This document shows, piece by piece, positions 42,120-51,092 of a stretch of DNA of 64,000 bases. Both the position numbers and the translations under genes were made by a program. The DNA is taken from assembly GCA_943370295.1 (NCBI GenBank), contig CALRQL020000012.1, forward strand, positions 37,829 to 101,828. The letters run 5' to 3'. The notes under the pieces were generated by a model that saw nothing but the letters and a program-made list of their open reading frames with translations, was not told where the DNA came from and searched no databases. The stretch comes from SB11 sp943370295 (GTDB lineage Bacteria > Bacteroidota > Bacteroidia > UBA8524). The first letter of the stretch is position 1. Every line of letters starts with the position of its first letter.

Positions 42120-43928
42120 ATGAATCTAAGAAACATAGCAATTATTGCCCACGTTGACCACGGTAAAACTACACTGGTTGATAAAATACTTTACCAAGCC
42201 AACCTGTTCCGTGATAATCAGGAAAAGGGAGAATTGATACTTGATAACAATGATTTGGAGCGCGAACGCGGTATCACCATTTTCTCAAAAAACGTATCGG
42301 TACGCTACAAAGATGTAAAAATAAACATTATTGACACCCCTGGTCACGCGGATTTTGGTGGTGAGGTAGAGCGCGTATTGAAAATGGCCGACGGTGTGGT
42401 GCTGTTGGTGGATGCTTTTGAAGGCCCAATGCCCCAAACCCGTTTTGTATTGCAAAAGGCACTACAGTTGGGTTTGCGTCCTATTGTGGTGGTAAATAAA
42501 GTAGACAAACCTAACTGCCGCCCCGATGAAGTACACGAGGCGGTATTTGAATTATTCTTCCAATTAGATGCTTCTGAAGAGCAGTTGGACTTCCCAACGG
42601 TTTACGGCAGCTCTAAGCAAGGCTGGTTTGGTCCTGATTGGAAAACTCCTACCGAAGATATTTCGTTCTTGTTAGATACTATCCTTGAGCACGTTCCACA
42701 GCCTAAAATTGCCGATGGTACCTTGCAAATGCAAATTACCTCGTTAGATTTCAGCAGCTTTTTAGGACGTATTGCCGTTGGTAAAGTAACAAGGGGAATG
42801 ATTAAAGAAGGAATGCCTGTGAAGTTGATGAAAGCTGACGGAAAGGTTATTCAAGCCCGTATTAAAGAACTACAAACGTTTGAAGGACTTGGCCGCAAAA
42901 AAGCCGAAGAGGTATTTGCAGGAGATATTTGTGCAGTAGTGGGGTTAGAAGATTTTGGTATTGGTGATACCATTGCCGATTTTGAAAACCCCGAAGCACT
43001 TGCTATGATAAAAGTGGATGAGCCAACCATGAACATGATGTTTATGATTAACAACTCACCCTTTTTCGGCCAGGATGGTAAGTTTGTTACCTCGCGCCAC
43101 TTGCGCGACCGTTTGATGAAAGAAACTGAAAAAAACCTTGCTTTGCGTGTGGAAGAAACAGGCAGCAGCGATAGCTTTTTGGTTTACGGACGCGGTATTC
43201 TTCACTTGTCAATTCTTATCGAAACCATGCGTCGCGAAGGCTACGAATTTATGGTAGGCCAACCACAAGTATTGGTAAAGGAAATTGACGGAGTGAAGTG
43301 CGAACCTTACGAGATTTTGGTGGTAGATGTACCGATGGAATTTGCCGGTAAGGTGATTGATATGGTAACCATGAAAAAAGGCGAAATGCTGATTATGGAT
43401 ACCAAAGGCGACCAACAACACTTAGAGTTTAAAATACCTTCTCGCGGTTTGATTGGTTTGCGTAGCCAAATGCTAACTGCAACCACCGGTGAGGCTATTA
43501 TGGCGCACCGCTTCAGTGAATATTTACCTTGGAAAGGTGTGGTACCCGGCCGTATCAACGGTGTATTGGTATCAATAGACAGGGGACCTGCTACAGCATA
43601 CTCGATTGATAAACTGCAAGACCGCGGTATGTTCTTTATTGATCCGGGTGAAACGGTGTACGAAGGACAGATTGTTGGCGAAAACACCCGCCCGATGGAT
43701 TTGGGTGTAAACCTTGTTAAAGCCAAACAGTTAACCAACATGCGTGCTTCGGGTAAAGACGATAGCAGCCGTGTGGCTCCTAAAGTTCAGTTTTCATTGG
43801 AAGAAGCAATGGAATACATACAAGAAGATGAATGTGTGGAAGTAACGCCAAGCATCATTCGCCTTCGTAAATTGATATTAGACGAAAACGAGCGCAAACG
43901 CCGAGAAAAAGCAGTTGCCTCAGCATAA
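42120..43928 (+). CDS. typA: Ribosome-associated GTPase TypA/BipA
   Basis: Translational GTPase of 602 aa that binds the 70S ribosome and supports 50S assembly and stress growth. GTPase motifs: G1 AHVDHGKTT, G2/switch I ERGITIFSKN, G3 DTPGHADFGGEV, G4 NKVDKPNC. Domain II, an EF-G-like domain V and the BipA-specific C-terminal domain (QMLTATTGEAIMAHRF, RPMDLGVNLVKAKQLTNMR) follow. Complete. An imperfect palindrome at 43945-43978 follows the stop codon. Confidence 0.98.
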   Translation: MNLRNIAIIAHVDHGKTTLVDKILYQANLFRDNQEKGELILDNNDLERERGITIFSKNVSVRYKDVKINIIDTPGHADFGGEVERVLKMADGVVLLVDAFEGPMPQTRFVLQKALQLGLRPIVVVNKVDKPNCRPDEVHEAVFELFFQLDASEEQLDFPTVYGSSKQGWFGPDWKTPTEDISFLLDTILEHVPQPKIADGTLQMQITSLDFSSFLGRIAVGKVTRGMIKEGMPVKLMKADGKVIQARIKELQTFEGLGRKKAEEVFAGDICAVVGLEDFGIGDTIADFENPEALAMIKVDEPTMNMMFMINNSPFFGQDGKFVTSRHLRDRLMKETEKNLALRVEETGSSDSFLVYGRGILHLSILIETMRREGYEFMVGQPQVLVKEIDGVKCEPYEILVVDVPMEFAGKVIDMVTMKKGEMLIMDTKGDQQHLEFKIPSRGLIGLRSQMLTATTGEAIMAHRFSEYLPWKGVVPGRINGVLVSIDRGPATAYSIDKLQDRGMFFIDPGETVYEGQIVGENTRPMDLGVNLVKAKQLTNMRASGKDDSSRVAPKVQFSLEEAMEYIQEDECVEVTPSIIRLRKLILDENERKRREKAVASA

Positions 43929-43944
43929 TTGTTATTAGTTATCG

Positions 43945-43978
43945 GTTATCGGGGTTGAACATTTCAACCCGATAACCA
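43945..43978. terminator. Palindrome after typA
   Basis: GGTTATCGGGGTTGAA (43945-43960) pairs with TTCAACCCGATAACC (43964-43978) with one bulge. A second match to the left arm (GATAACCAATAACAA) lies at 43993-44007. No T-run follows, so it may be a repeat element as much as a terminator. Confidence 0.55.
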
Positions 43979-44015
43979 ATAACTGTTAGCAGATAACCAA
44001 TAACAAATAACCACG

Positions 44016-44894
44016 ATGCAGATACTCGACGGAAAAAAAGTAGCCGCTAAAATAAAAGAAGATATTAAGGCTGAAGTGGATGCAATAAAAGCCGCAGGCA
44101 AACGCACCCCGCACCTTGTAGCTATATTGGTTGGCCATGATGGTGCCAGCGAAACCTACGTTGCCAGCAAAGCCAAAGACTGCGAACAACTGGGCATGAG
44201 CAGCACTGTTATCCGTTTTGAAGATACTGTAACCGAAAATGAGTTATTGGCCGAAGTGGAGCGCATTAATAACGACCCTCAATACGATGGGTTGATTGTG
44301 CAAATGCCGCTTCCCAAACACATCAACCCGTTAAAAGTTACTGAAACCATCAGTTACCAAAAAGACGTGGATGGTTTCCATCCCTACAACGTAGGTCTGA
44401 TGTTTAAAGGGCTGGATGCCTTTTACCCTGCCACTCCCTATGGAGTGTTGCTGATGTTAGAAGAATACAAAATCCCTACCGAGGGTAAACATTGTGTGGT
44501 AATTGGTCGCAGCGATATTGTGGGCAAACCCATGAGTGCATTGATGGCTCGTGCTGCATACCCCGGTAATTGCACCGTAACCGTTTGCCACAGCAAAACC
44601 CAAAACATCGAAGAATACACCCGCAAAGCAGATATTCTGATAGTAGCCCTTGGTCGCCCCGAGTTTGTGAAAGCAGATATGATAAAGCCCGGAGCTGTGG
44701 TAGTAGACGTGGGTATTACCCGTGTTGATGATGCTACCAATCCCCGTGGCTATGTGATAAAAGGCGACGTAGCTTTTGATGAAGTGGCACCCGTATCGTC
44801 GTACATTACGCCAGTTCCCGGTGGCGTGGGCTTAATGACCCGTATCGGACTATTAAAAAATACCTTACAAGCTTATAAAAACCTAAACCCATAA
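44016..44894 (+). CDS. folD: Bifunctional methylenetetrahydrofolate dehydrogenase/cyclohydrolase
   Basis: Cytosolic folate enzyme of 292 aa interconverting 5,10-methylene-, methenyl- and 10-formyl-THF with NADP. Catalytic Y48 and K52 (ETYVASKAK), the signature QMPLPKHIN, KDVDGF and the Rossmann motif VIGRSDIVGKPM are present; the C-terminal TPVPGGVGLMT is complete. Its stop codon overlaps the queE start by one base (TAATG). Confidence 0.98.
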   Translation: MQILDGKKVAAKIKEDIKAEVDAIKAAGKRTPHLVAILVGHDGASETYVASKAKDCEQLGMSSTVIRFEDTVTENELLAEVERINNDPQYDGLIVQMPLPKHINPLKVTETISYQKDVDGFHPYNVGLMFKGLDAFYPATPYGVLLMLEEYKIPTEGKHCVVIGRSDIVGKPMSALMARAAYPGNCTVTVCHSKTQNIEEYTRKADILIVALGRPEFVKADMIKPGAVVVDVGITRVDDATNPRGYVIKGDVAFDEVAPVSSYITPVPGGVGLMTRIGLLKNTLQAYKNLNP

Positions 44895-45514
44895 TGGAAA
44901 CCATGCTACATACGGCGGTTCAATTGCCCGTAATGGAGCATTTTTACACCATACAGGGAGAAGGTGCACACAGCGGAGTAGCAGCCTATTTCATTCGTTT
45001 AGGTGGCTGTGATGTGGGTTGTTTTTGGTGCGATGTGAAAGAAAGCTGGGATGCTGAACTTCACCCAAAATTTACGATTGAAGAAATCATCAGTTGGCCT
45101 GTTGAAGCAAACGCTAAAACTGTTGTGATAACAGGCGGCGAGCCTTTGATGCACAACTTGGATGCGCTTACCCAAGCACTGCACGCCAAAGGAATAAAAA
45201 CACACATTGAAACATCGGGCGCACACCCGTATAGCGGGCAGTGGGATTGGGTTACCTTTTCACCCAAAAAATTCAAAGAACCGCACCCCTCAATTCTCGA
45301 TAAAGCCAACGAGCTGAAAGTAATTGTTTATAACAAACACGATTTTGAGTTTGCCCAACAATACGAGCAATTGGTAAACCCCTCGTGTAAATTGTATCTG
45401 CAACCTGAGTGGGACAAAAGTGCTCAAATGTTGCCTTTGATTATTGAGTATGTAAAGGCCAATCCGCAGTGGCGTATATCGCTGCAAACCCATAAATACA
45501 TGGATATTCCTTAG
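44894..45514 (+). CDS. queE: 7-carboxy-7-deazaguanine synthase
   Basis: Radical-SAM enzyme of 206 aa in queuosine/7-deazaguanine synthesis. The three cluster cysteines are C39, C43 and C46 (GGCDVGCFWCDVKESW), the C-x3-C-x2-C form. EHFYTIQGEGAHSG at the N-terminus and VITGGEPLMHN (the SAM-binding GGEP) are typical of QueE. The start codon overlaps folD; an alternative ATG lies three codons downstream. No other queuosine gene is in the window. Confidence 0.93.
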   Translation: METMLHTAVQLPVMEHFYTIQGEGAHSGVAAYFIRLGGCDVGCFWCDVKESWDAELHPKFTIEEIISWPVEANAKTVVITGGEPLMHNLDALTQALHAKGIKTHIETSGAHPYSGQWDWVTFSPKKFKEPHPSILDKANELKVIVYNKHDFEFAQQYEQLVNPSCKLYLQPEWDKSAQMLPLIIEYVKANPQWRISLQTHKYMDIP

Positions 45515-45525
45515 TGTTCAGTGTA

Positions 45526-45571
45526 CAGTTTTTAGTTTTCATTTATTGCAATAAATACCAACTGAAAACTG
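45526..45571. repeat. Imperfect 22-bp palindrome, AACTGAAAACT type
   Basis: Left arm 45526-45547 pairs with right arm 45550-45571 with about four mismatches and a 2-nt loop. A further similar word (AAAAAACTGACAACTAAAAA) follows to 45597. It lies between queE and the OmpA-family gene. Confidence 0.7.
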
Positions 45572-45651
45572 TAAACAAAAAACTGACAACTAAAAAATCA
45601 CTATTTTGGCACTCTTATCGTTATAGTTACTGAAAAGAGTTTAAAATACTG

Positions 45652-47565
45652 ATGTTACAAACACCCTACAAAATACTGTTTACGCTGGTTGCCTTTTTCT
45701 TTTTCTCGTGTGCAGCCCAAGCACAACCCTTGCCCGATTCGGGTACAAAAAACAAAAAAGCAAAAGAACTTAAGGACCAAGCCATTAATCAGTTTAAGGC
45801 CGGACAATTTGAAATGGCTTTGGGAACAGTTGATAAAGCCCTTGAAAAAGACGAAAAATTTATTGACGCTTGGATGCTAAAGGGTGATATATTGGCAGCA
45901 TTGCTAAAATATACGGAGGCAGAACAAGCGTTTGATAAAGTGTTATTGATAAATGCGGATTACATACGAGCGTTTTATGAGAAAGGACGCATACAAGTAA
46001 AAGCCCAAAAATATGCCGAAGCGCGTAAAAACTTGGAGACCTTCAAAACCTACCCATACTCAGAAAAGTTTAAAAAAGAAGTAGCCAACTTGTTGGCCAT
46101 TTGTGATTTTGCGGAGAGCAGTACCAGTAACCCTGTTCCGTTTAAGCCCATTAACTTGGGACTCTATGTAAACACTAAGGCAATGGAGTATTTTCCCGGG
46201 TTAACTGCCGATGAGCAAAAATTATACTTTACCCGATATGCCGAAGGTTACAGCGAAGATTTTTACGAAAGTGTACTAAAAGACAATGTGTGGCAAAAAG
46301 CCCGCAACTTGGGTGCTCCTGTAAATACATACGAAAATGAAGGTACAGTATCAATTTCAACCGATGGGCAATACATATTTTACACCGCTTGTAACCGTCC
46401 TGATACGAAGGGAAGTTGTGATTTATACTTCTCAAGGTTGGATGGCGACCAGTGGAAGAACCCTATAAATATGCAAGCTCCGGTAAATACTACGGCATGG
46501 GAGTCGCAACCCTCATTGTCGTACGATGGGGCTAATATCTATTTTGCCAGCAACCGTCCCGGTGGTTTAGGCGGTATGGATATTTGGGTAACACGGTTTG
46601 AAAATAACCGCTTTAGCGAGCCTGAGAACTTAGGCCCAAACATTAACACTGAAGGCGATGAATATACCCCCTTCATACACACGGACAACAAGACATTGTA
46701 TTTTTCTTCTGACGGTTGGCCGGGTTTGGGACAAGGGGATATTTTTTATACCAAACGCGATGCAGACGGGAACTGGGCAAAACCTACCAACATCGGTTAT
46801 CCCATTAATACCCCTGCTGATGAAATAGGTTTTATTGTAAACCGCAGCGGTACATGGGCATACTTTGCCAGCGATATGCCGGGCGGTTATGGTGGTTTGG
46901 ATATCTATAAGTTTGAGTTGTACCCCGAAGCACGTCCTGAAGCATCCAGCTATGCAAAAGGGGTGATTTATGATGCCGAAACGAACGCAAAGCTTGAAGC
47001 CAATGCAGAGTTGATAGACCTTGAAACCGGTAAAACCCTTATCACATCACGCAGTAATATAAAAACAGGTGAGTTTTTGATGGTGTTGCAACCCAACAAA
47101 AACTACATGCTAAACGTGAACAAAGAGGGCTACTTGTTTTTTTCTGAAAACTTTGGGTTAAAAGAATTTCCCAGCGATCAGCCGTTTATTATCTCGGTGC
47201 CTTTGCATAGAATAAAAGTAGGGGAGAAGGTAATTCTTAAAAACGTGTTTTTTGATACCGACAAATTTGATTTGAAGGAGCAATCGAAAGCAGAGCTTAA
47301 CAAGCTGATTTCCTTATTGAAAGCACAGCCTAAAATGAAGATTGAACTGGGTGGTCACACGGATAACACGGGTAATAAACAAAAGAACATTACACTTTCG
47401 CAAAACCGTGCAAAAGCGGTATATGATTACTTAGTAGCCAATGGAATAGTTGCAGACAGGCTTACTTACAAAGGGTATGGAGATGCTAAACCCGTTGCGG
47501 ATAATAAAACCGAAGAAGGTCGTCGCCAAAACCGCCGTACCGAGTTTATTATTACTGCAAATTGA
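45652..47565 (+). CDS. PorE-like OmpA-family protein (TPR, PD40, carboxypeptidase-regulatory, OmpA)
   Basis: Envelope protein of 637 aa. Order of domains: signal sequence with a possible lipobox (FFFSC, C20), TPR repeats (about 37-140), PD40 propeller blades (about 180-430; for example SYDGANIYFASNRPGG), a carboxypeptidase-regulatory-like domain (about 455-525) and a C-terminal OmpA peptidoglycan-binding domain (528-637) with NVFFDTDKFDL, GGHTDNTG and LSQNRAKAV. This order is that of PorE, a peptidoglycan-anchored T9SS component, but several paralogous OmpA proteins in Bacteroidota share it, so PorE identity is inferred. Confidence 0.87.
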   Translation: MLQTPYKILFTLVAFFFFSCAAQAQPLPDSGTKNKKAKELKDQAINQFKAGQFEMALGTVDKALEKDEKFIDAWMLKGDILAALLKYTEAEQAFDKVLLINADYIRAFYEKGRIQVKAQKYAEARKNLETFKTYPYSEKFKKEVANLLAICDFAESSTSNPVPFKPINLGLYVNTKAMEYFPGLTADEQKLYFTRYAEGYSEDFYESVLKDNVWQKARNLGAPVNTYENEGTVSISTDGQYIFYTACNRPDTKGSCDLYFSRLDGDQWKNPINMQAPVNTTAWESQPSLSYDGANIYFASNRPGGLGGMDIWVTRFENNRFSEPENLGPNINTEGDEYTPFIHTDNKTLYFSSDGWPGLGQGDIFYTKRDADGNWAKPTNIGYPINTPADEIGFIVNRSGTWAYFASDMPGGYGGLDIYKFELYPEARPEASSYAKGVIYDAETNAKLEANAELIDLETGKTLITSRSNIKTGEFLMVLQPNKNYMLNVNKEGYLFFSENFGLKEFPSDQPFIISVPLHRIKVGEKVILKNVFFDTDKFDLKEQSKAELNKLISLLKAQPKMKIELGGHTDNTGNKQKNITLSQNRAKAVYDYLVANGIVADRLTYKGYGDAKPVADNKTEEGRRQNRRTEFIITAN

Positions 47566-47691
47566 TGAAATAGTTTGATTTACAGGCGTATGGCTCTATT
47601 GTTCTAAACTGAACGATAAAAAAGCAACGGTATGTGTTAAAATCACATCTTACTTATAAACCATACGGGAATACTTTTTGATAGAGATTGG

Positions 47692-48795
47692 ATGATGAAG
47701 AAGTTTTTAGCAGCATTTATTTTATTAGCCATACCGTTTTCGGCGTTGATGGCGCAACCCATAGCCAACTTTTTAAAAAACAGCCATGATTTTGGTGAAA
47801 TAAAAGAAGTTGACGGCCCTGTTTCCGCTGATTATTTGTTTGTAAACTCAGGAAATAAACCATTGTTTCTAACCGAAGTAAAACCTTCTTGCGGTTGTAC
47901 AGAGCCGGATTGGACAAAAGATACCATTTACCCCGGCGATACCGGTTTTGTCCGTGCTAAATTCAACCCTGCGAACATGCCTGGTCCTTTTGAAAAGGTA
48001 GTTTATATAGAAACCAATGGAGCGCCCATACACACTACTTTGTTATTTAAAGGTACAGTAATACCGCGCCCAATTGAAATTTGGGATATCTACCCACTTG
48101 AGCAAGGCCGTATTAGGATGAATAACAACTTTTTATCATTTGGTACCGCTTATTCGGGTGATATTGATTCTACTGAAATAAAACTATACAACCAAAGCGA
48201 TAAAGATGTTTGGATTAGCAGTATTACCAATGCACCGTATTATGTAAACTTTGAAACGCCCAGCCACCGCATTCGCCCTAAAGAAGAGGCGGTAATGAAA
48301 GTAAAATTTGACACTAAAGCATCAGGCCGTTGGGGCGAACATAACTATGTGTTTTACATGAACACCCTAGACTCGCCTGCTACCAGTAACATTCCCATCT
48401 ATGCACAAATCCTTATCAAGGAGAAGTTTCCTAAAATGACGAAGAAACAACTGGATAAGGCTCCTAAAATACAGGTGGATGCGCAGATGATGTACTTAGG
48501 TAAACTGGTAAAAGGTGATTCGATTGATTTTCAGTTTACAATTACCAACATGGGACAAGAAAAGCTGATTATCCGTAGTGTGAACACCTTGTGCGGTTGC
48601 ACGGTATCGTCCGTTGATAAGAAAGAACTGAAGCGTGGCGAAAGCACGATATTAAGAGGACGTTTTAACTCAGAAGGTAGGGAAGGCCCGCAGGAAAAAT
48701 ACATCACAGTAGTGAGCAACGACCCTGTAAACCCCGAATTACGACTAGGGTTTACGGCTGAAATAGTTACAAACCCTAACGCACTTAAGTATTAA
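47692..48795 (+). CDS. Secreted protein with two DUF1573 domains
   Basis: Exported protein of 367 aa (signal peptide to about SALMAQ). DUF1573 immunoglobulin-like domains occur at about 25-120 and 265-360; each has the signature ending in CGCT: KPSCGCTEPDW and LCGCTVSS. The middle region (about 130-245) is another beta-sandwich. The family is abundant in Bacteroidota, mostly periplasmic, and without assigned function. Two consecutive ATGs (47692, 47695) are possible. A terminator follows at 48821-48852. Confidence 0.9.
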   Translation: MMKKFLAAFILLAIPFSALMAQPIANFLKNSHDFGEIKEVDGPVSADYLFVNSGNKPLFLTEVKPSCGCTEPDWTKDTIYPGDTGFVRAKFNPANMPGPFEKVVYIETNGAPIHTTLLFKGTVIPRPIEIWDIYPLEQGRIRMNNNFLSFGTAYSGDIDSTEIKLYNQSDKDVWISSITNAPYYVNFETPSHRIRPKEEAVMKVKFDTKASGRWGEHNYVFYMNTLDSPATSNIPIYAQILIKEKFPKMTKKQLDKAPKIQVDAQMMYLGKLVKGDSIDFQFTITNMGQEKLIIRSVNTLCGCTVSSVDKKELKRGESTILRGRFNSEGREGPQEKYITVVSNDPVNPELRLGFTAEIVTNPNALKY

Positions 48796-48820
48796 CAACT
48801 TCTGCTGAATTTTTTCATAC

Positions 48821-48852
48821 AGCCCTGCGAAACTGCATTCGCGGGGCTTTTT
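48821..48852 (+). terminator. Terminator after the DUF1573 gene
   Basis: AGCCCTGCGAA (48821-48831) pairs with TTCGCGGGGCT (about 48838-48848, one mismatch), followed by a T-run. Confidence 0.85.
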
Positions 48853-48895
48853 TGTGTAACAGCCCTGCTTCGGCGCAGAATTTGATGAGTAACTA

Positions 48896-48903
48896 TAAAT
48901 TTG
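48896..48903 (+). promoter_or_regulatory. -7 promoter element of the HtrA gene
   Basis: TAAATTTG, exact TAnnTTTG match, 28 nt before ATG 48932; no -33 TTG at standard spacing. Confidence 0.5.
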
Positions 48904-48931
48904 TGATAATAAAATACAGGAATAGTATAGT

Positions 48932-50356
48932 ATGAAGAAGTTAGCAGTTTTTGCAATGGCCGCAATGCTCAGCGGTTTTGCGGGTGCATGGGTATTTTCT
49001 TTAACTCAAAAAAATGATACCATCACTTTTTCAGAAGGTTTTGGCAACAATGCCTCGCAAGTTTCATACAAGGGGGCAACACTTAATCAGTCTGATTTTG
49101 TAAAGGCCAGCGAAGTAGCCACCCCTGCGGTAGTGTTTATCAAAACTACCTCAAACATGAATCAGCGTCGTAGTTTATGGGACGATTGGTTCGGGTGGGA
49201 CCCTTTTGGCAGTATGGGACCCGTATCCAGCTCAGGTTCAGGGGTAATAATTAGTAACGACGGTTACATTGTAACCAACAACCACGTGATTGACGGGGCA
49301 GATGAAATAGAAGTGGTGTTAAACAACAACAAACGTAATTTTAAAGCCAAAGTAATCGGAGCCGACCCCAGTACCGACCTTGCCGTATTGAAGATTGAAG
49401 GCAAAAATTTACCTAAAATCAACTTCGGAAACTCTGAGAACCTTAAAACAGGAGAATGGGTTGTGGCAGTGGGTAACCCTTTTAACCTTACAAGTACTGT
49501 AACTGCGGGTATTGTGAGTGCAAAAGGCCGTAATATCAATATTGTAAACAATCAGTTTCCGATAGAATCGTTCATACAAACCGATGCTGCCATTAATCCC
49601 GGTAATAGCGGGGGCGCATTGGTAAACGTATCGGGTGAATTGGTGGGTATAAATACCGCCATTGTAAGTAAAACAGGCTCTTACAACGGATACGGGTTTG
49701 CAATTCCTTCAAACATTGTAGCCAAAATAGTGAAGGATATGATTGATTTTGGTGATGTGCAACGTGCCTTTACGGGAATGGACGTAAGCGACATAGATGG
49801 TGACCTGTACGAAAAACTGAAACAGGACAACGGTGTGTATGTGAATGTATTGCAAACCGATGGGCCTGCCGACAAAGCCGGCGTGAAAGAGGGAGATGTG
49901 ATAATGAAGGTAAATGGCAAAACAGTTAACAGCAAAGCCGAGTTTGATGAGCAAATAGCCTACCATCGCCCCGGTGATAAAGTGAAGCTTATTGTTGACC
50001 GTAAAGGGACTGAAAAGGAATATTCACTAACGCTAACTAACCGAGATGGGAATACTGAAGTTACTAAAAAGGAAAGCATTACCTCAACGATTTTAGGAGC
50101 TGATTTTGAGCCTATTTCAAAACTTGAGCGTGAGAAATACAAAGTAAAAGGCGGCTACAGGGTAAGTAGCATTCGCAGCGGTCGCATTCGTAACATGGGC
50201 ATACCCGAAGGGTTTATCTTTGTTGCCTTAAACAAGGTAGAGTATACCGATGTTACTACTTTTATAAAAGATTTTGAACGTGTGAAAGGACAGGTAACCA
50301 TTGAGGGGATACACCCCAACGGTAGCCGAGGGTTCTATTCATTTTTCTATTATTAA
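48932..50356 (+). CDS. htrA: Do/HtrA-family periplasmic serine protease
   Basis: Envelope quality-control protease of 474 aa with an N-terminal signal or anchor (about 4-24). The catalytic triad is H118 (TNNHVIDGA), D149 (STDLAVLKI) and S226 (NPGNSGGAL). A PDZ domain (about 255-345: VLQTDGPADKAGVKEGDVIMKVNG) and a second, weaker PDZ (about 380-474) follow. The family degrades or chaperones misfolded exported proteins. A bidirectional terminator at 50375-50410 separates it from the convergent DinB gene. Confidence 0.95.
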   Translation: MKKLAVFAMAAMLSGFAGAWVFSLTQKNDTITFSEGFGNNASQVSYKGATLNQSDFVKASEVATPAVVFIKTTSNMNQRRSLWDDWFGWDPFGSMGPVSSSGSGVIISNDGYIVTNNHVIDGADEIEVVLNNNKRNFKAKVIGADPSTDLAVLKIEGKNLPKINFGNSENLKTGEWVVAVGNPFNLTSTVTAGIVSAKGRNINIVNNQFPIESFIQTDAAINPGNSGGALVNVSGELVGINTAIVSKTGSYNGYGFAIPSNIVAKIVKDMIDFGDVQRAFTGMDVSDIDGDLYEKLKQDNGVYVNVLQTDGPADKAGVKEGDVIMKVNGKTVNSKAEFDEQIAYHRPGDKVKLIVDRKGTEKEYSLTLTNRDGNTEVTKKESITSTILGADFEPISKLEREKYKVKGGYRVSSIRSGRIRNMGIPEGFIFVALNKVEYTDVTTFIKDFERVKGQVTIEGIHPNGSRGFYSFFYY

Positions 50357-50374
50357 TGGTACTGATATAAAGAC

Positions 50375-50410
50375 AAAAGCCCTGAAGACACAACTCTTCA
50401 GGGCTTTTTT
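50375..50410. terminator. Bidirectional terminator between htrA and the DinB gene
   Basis: AAAAGCCCTGAAGA (50375-50388) pairs with TCTTCAGGGCTTTT across a loop of about 7 nt, with A/T tails on both sides. Confidence 0.9.
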
Positions 50411-50424
50411 GTTTTCATAGTTTA

Positions 50425-50931
50425 TTACATCGGAGGCATTTCATCCGCACTTGGGCCATAGCTGCCGGGGATGGGTATATTCAGCAGGCGCAAAAACACT
50501 CCTAATTGTGCGCGGTGGTGTACAATTTGGCAATACGTCATACGTACCACTTCGTACTTAGTATCGGTGTTGTAAATTTCATCCCCGTTACGTAGTGTCC
50601 ACGTATCAGTTAGCAGCTTTTGCTCATCCGCTTTTCCAAGCTCTGTTTTACCTTCAATAAGGCTTTTCTCAAAGTAGGCCAAAAGCTCTTCAGTGCTGCT
50701 AATAGGCACAGGTTGGTAAGGATTAACCGCAAAATCAAGTTCGCTGGTAGTAATGGTCATCGCAACCCAAGTGGGTAGCTCTGCTACGTGCGTAGCCAAT
50801 TGTTGCAGCGACATACTTTTGGGGTGGGGTTTCCATGCAAACTTATCGGCAGGAACAATTGATAGCATTTTGCGCGTTGTTTCGGCTTCGTGCTCCATCT
50901 CTTTCAGCATCAGATTAATTAATGTACTCAT
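50425..50931 (-). CDS. DinB-family putative metal-dependent hydrolase
   Basis: Cytosolic four-helix-bundle protein of 168 aa. I use ATG 50931 (STLINLMLKEM); the upstream in-frame extension matches nothing in the family. Three histidines expected to bind a metal are present: the one in LATHVAELPTW and the pair in VHHRAQLGVFLRLL. Family members include bacillithiol- or mycothiol-dependent S-transferases and proteins of unknown function; the substrate here cannot be told. Confidence 0.9.
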   Translation of the reverse strand: MSTLINLMLKEMEHEAETTRKMLSIVPADKFAWKPHPKSMSLQQLATHVAELPTWVAMTITTSELDFAVNPYQPVPISSTEELLAYFEKSLIEGKTELGKADEQKLLTDTWTLRNGDEIYNTDTKYEVVRMTYCQIVHHRAQLGVFLRLLNIPIPGSYGPSADEMPPM

Positions 50932-51079
50932 AGTATTTGTATTAGTTGATGGTACAAACTTCAATACCGCAACTGACAGCCCTATGTCAACAGTATTTTT
51001 ACAGCTAAATTTTTTTTAAAGAAATACCTAATTGGGCGGCATACCGTTTTATAAATAACCAACAAACCCCTTGCTTTTA

Positions 51080-51087
51080 TAAATTTG
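51080..51087 (+). promoter_or_regulatory. -7 promoter element directly before the start codon at 51093
   Basis: TAAATTTG, exact match, ends 5 nt before the ATG, so the transcript would start at or next to the start codon. No TTG at -33. Confidence 0.5.
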
Positions 51088-51092
51088 TAGCA

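Noticed and set aside
43307..43741. 144-codon minus-strand frame inside typA
   Set aside because: A shadow of a conserved GTPase gene; no family resemblance.
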